From NCBI GenBank assembly GCA_036524155.1, contig DATDCV010000620.1, forward strand, positions 1-6,318: 6,318 nucleotides of DNA, written 5' to 3'. The DNA comes from DATDCV01 sp036524155. Its GTDB lineage: Bacteria > Verrucomicrobiota > Verrucomicrobiia > Limisphaerales > UBA8199. Positions 5,131-6,318 of this stretch are shown here, piece by piece. The notes under the pieces were generated by a model. It made no database searches, was not told where the DNA came from, and was given only the letters and a program-made list of their open reading frames with translations. The position numbers were made by a program, and so were the translations under genes. Every line of letters begins with the position of its first letter. Positions within the stretch are counted from its first letter, which is position 1.

Positions 5131-5900
5131 AAACAAAACCTCAAAGCACGGTGATTTCGCACCAATATGTTTCAGAGTTGAGGTTGAGAAGAGAGGCCGT
5201 TGAGTCCTTCGACCGGTACCCTTTTTCCCTGGCGGCAGTACGACCGCTCGAAAAGTTAGAATTTCATCCGGCGGTGACTTTCTTCATTGGTGAAAATGGG
5301 TCTGGCAAGTCCACGCTCCTGGAGGCCATAGCAGTGGCCTGTGGCTTCAACGCGGAAGGAGGCTCCAAAAACTTTAAGTTCGCCACTCGTGACTCGCATT
5401 CTGAACTACACCGTTTCCTGCGCATCTCGAAGGGTTTCCCTCGCCCTCGGGATGGCTTCTTTCTCCGGGCTGAGAGCTTTTTCAACGTGGCTACTGAAAT
5501 CGAGAAGCTTGATGCCGAACCTGGAGCCGGACCTCCGATAGGCCCGTCATACGGACAGCGTCCGTTGCATGAGCAGTCGCACGGAGAGTCGTTCCTGGCT
5601 CTTTTGCTGAACCGGTTTCGTGGTGAAGGCGTCTACTTTCTGGATGAGCCGGAGGCCGCGTTGTCGCCCAGCCGACAATTGTCAGTCCTGACGAGGATTC
5701 ACGATTTGGTGCTCCAAAAATCTCAGTTCATCATTGCGACCCACTCGCCCATTCTGATGGCCTATCCCGACGCATACATCTATTCATTCTCACCAAAGGG
5801 AATTGAGCGGGTCGCCTACACCGATACCGAACATTATCGCGTGACCCGTGATTTTCTGTCGAACCCGCAGCGAATGTTGCGAGTTTTGCTTGCGCCCTGA
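5127..5900 (+). CDS. COG3910-type ABC/AAA_21 ATPase
   Basis: This is a 257-residue soluble ATPase with the ABC/SMC-like fold, full length for the COG3910 'predicted ATPase' group. The N-terminus (ELRLRREAVESFDRYPFSL, then LEKLEFHPAVTFFIGENGSG) matches the family pattern as I remember it. Walker A is GENGSGKST at 55-63. A conserved block follows (AIAVACGFNAEGGSKNFKF). The ABC signature-like SHGES is at 151-155, Walker B VYFLDEPE at 169-176 with Glu174 as catalytic base, and the switch His206 lies in IIATHSPI. All key residues are intact. ATG 5127 overlaps the upstream TGA by four bases (ATGA). The frame is open upstream to 4893, but that is the shadow of the previous gene. No transporter partner is nearby, so a role in DNA/RNA handling or stress is as likely as transport; the family's function is unknown to me. 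Confidence 0.9.
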   Translation: MKTKPQSTVISHQYVSELRLRREAVESFDRYPFSLAAVRPLEKLEFHPAVTFFIGENGSGKSTLLEAIAVACGFNAEGGSKNFKFATRDSHSELHRFLRISKGFPRPRDGFFLRAESFFNVATEIEKLDAEPGAGPPIGPSYGQRPLHEQSHGESFLALLLNRFRGEGVYFLDEPEAALSPSRQLSVLTRIHDLVLQKSQFIIATHSPILMAYPDAYIYSFSPKGIERVAYTDTEHYRVTRDFLSNPQRMLRVLLAP

Positions 5901-5946
5901 TACCGGTGCGTTCCACCGAGCGTGTGTCTCGCGCTTCCATAAAATT

Positions 5947-6318
5947 ATGCCCAAATCACCAAGTAGAAAAACAGCCGCTCTGGAGGCGAGCATCACGAAC
6001 GCTTCCCAGAGCAGCGGCGTCGGTCAGTCGTCTACAAAGAAACTGACGGCCAACGCTGGTCGAATCATGTACATCGAGTGCAAGTCTGGAGAGTTGACTG
6101 GACCGGCGCGCATCGGTCGGGTCACTTTTTCAAAGACTGGTCGCACGCTTTACTACCAGGGGCACAAGTTCCAGAGCCTCAAGGGCGCAGGGTTCAAGTC
6201 CAACTACTACGACGTAGACACCGGCGAGGATTATTGGATTTCCGGCCCGAAGCGCAACGGCGGCGATGCTCTGTACGGTGGTAGCACGCCCATCGAGATT
6301 GACGAAGATGTTCGCGAG
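5947..6318 (+). CDS. Conserved small protein, 3' end missing (family often misnamed DXP synthase)
   Basis: ATG at 5947 opens a frame still open at the right edge, giving 124 codons. Residues 1-37 are a Ser/Thr/Ala/Lys-rich, probably disordered leader. The conserved core begins at about 39 (RIMYIECKSGELTGPARIG, then RVTFSKTGRTLYYQG), followed by FQSLKGAGFKSNYYDV, DTGEDYWISGPKRNGGD and IEIDEDVRE. I recall this core in many short bacterial proteins, some labelled '1-deoxy-D-xylulose-5-phosphate synthase' in databases. Nothing here supports that enzyme: there is no thiamine-diphosphate domain and the protein is far too small. Its real role is unknown. The window most likely cuts just before the end, since the family usually stops shortly after EDVREEYW. 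ATG at codon 41 is an alternative start. It is separated from the ATPase gene by 46 bases with a weak 5-bp hairpin, so it is probably a distinct unit. Confidence 0.85.
   Translation, partial: MPKSPSRKTAALEASITNASQSSGVGQSSTKKLTANAGRIMYIECKSGELTGPARIGRVTFSKTGRTLYYQGHKFQSLKGAGFKSNYYDVDTGEDYWISGPKRNGGDALYGGSTPIEIDEDVRE

Noticed and set aside
4306..5136. 276-codon minus-strand frame
   Set aside because: Antisense shadow of the four-TM and Cys-rich genes, which have tight stop/start coupling and clear protein features.
5904..5918. Possible terminator CGGTG/CACCG after the ATPase gene
   Set aside because: Only a 5-bp stem with a 5-base loop and no T-run; too weak to call.
1..6318. tRNA, rRNA, CRISPR array, insertion sequence or integrase
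   Set aside because: No T-loop-like GGTTCGAATCC box, no regularly spaced repeats, no transposase or recombinase motifs were seen in any frame.

Overview
The window is a 6.3 kb piece of a moderately GC-rich bacterial genome. Verrucomicrobiota or a related lineage is my best guess. This rests on remembered family resemblance, since no rRNA or tRNA is present: the last gene has the 'RIMYIE…LTGPARIGRVTFSK' type of sequence, the 201-residue protein ends in a 'KDxGREPGW' module, and most starts lack a clear Shine-Dalgarno. Because no search was run, the taxonomic guess is weak.

Left part (1-2172): about 330 bases with no convincing gene, then a short candidate ORF (329-439), then a 575-residue RecA-fold ATPase/helicase (445-2172). 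The ATPase has a DnaB-N-like region followed by an AAA_25/RepA-like core. It is the kind of replication helicase found on phages, plasmids and integrated elements. Its Walker A loop carries Cys where the conserved Gly should be.

Middle part (2173-3639): a short intergenic stretch rich in CCCGCA repeats and hairpins, including an 18-bp bulged hairpin at 2261-2306, lies between convergent genes. On the minus strand are a possible 42-residue ORF (2340-2468) and a basic protein of about 290 residues (2496-3368) with a winged-helix-like N-terminal region and an AT-hook-like C-terminus. A 271-bp divergent intergenic region follows and holds a nested inverted repeat (3491-3525).

Right part (3640-6318): a compact plus-strand run. 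It contains a TatA/MttA-type protein with an unusual second membrane segment at its C-terminus, a four-TM membrane protein whose first segment echoes the TatA N-terminus, a Cys-rich hypothetical protein, and a COG3910-type ABC-like ATPase. The last three are joined by 1-nt and 4-nt stop/start overlaps, so they are probably one translationally coupled operon. After 46 bases comes a separate small conserved gene that runs off the right edge. Its family is, to my memory, often misnamed 1-deoxy-D-xylulose-5-phosphate synthase.

The left half looks like accessory or mobile-element material and the right half more like chromosome. The most noteworthy points are the altered Walker A of the helicase, the repeat/hairpin cluster just after it, the TatA-like/4TM pair, and the coupling of that pair to an uncharacterised Cys-rich protein and an ATPase. 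I do not see a demonstrably new system, but the four-gene run is the best candidate for one.
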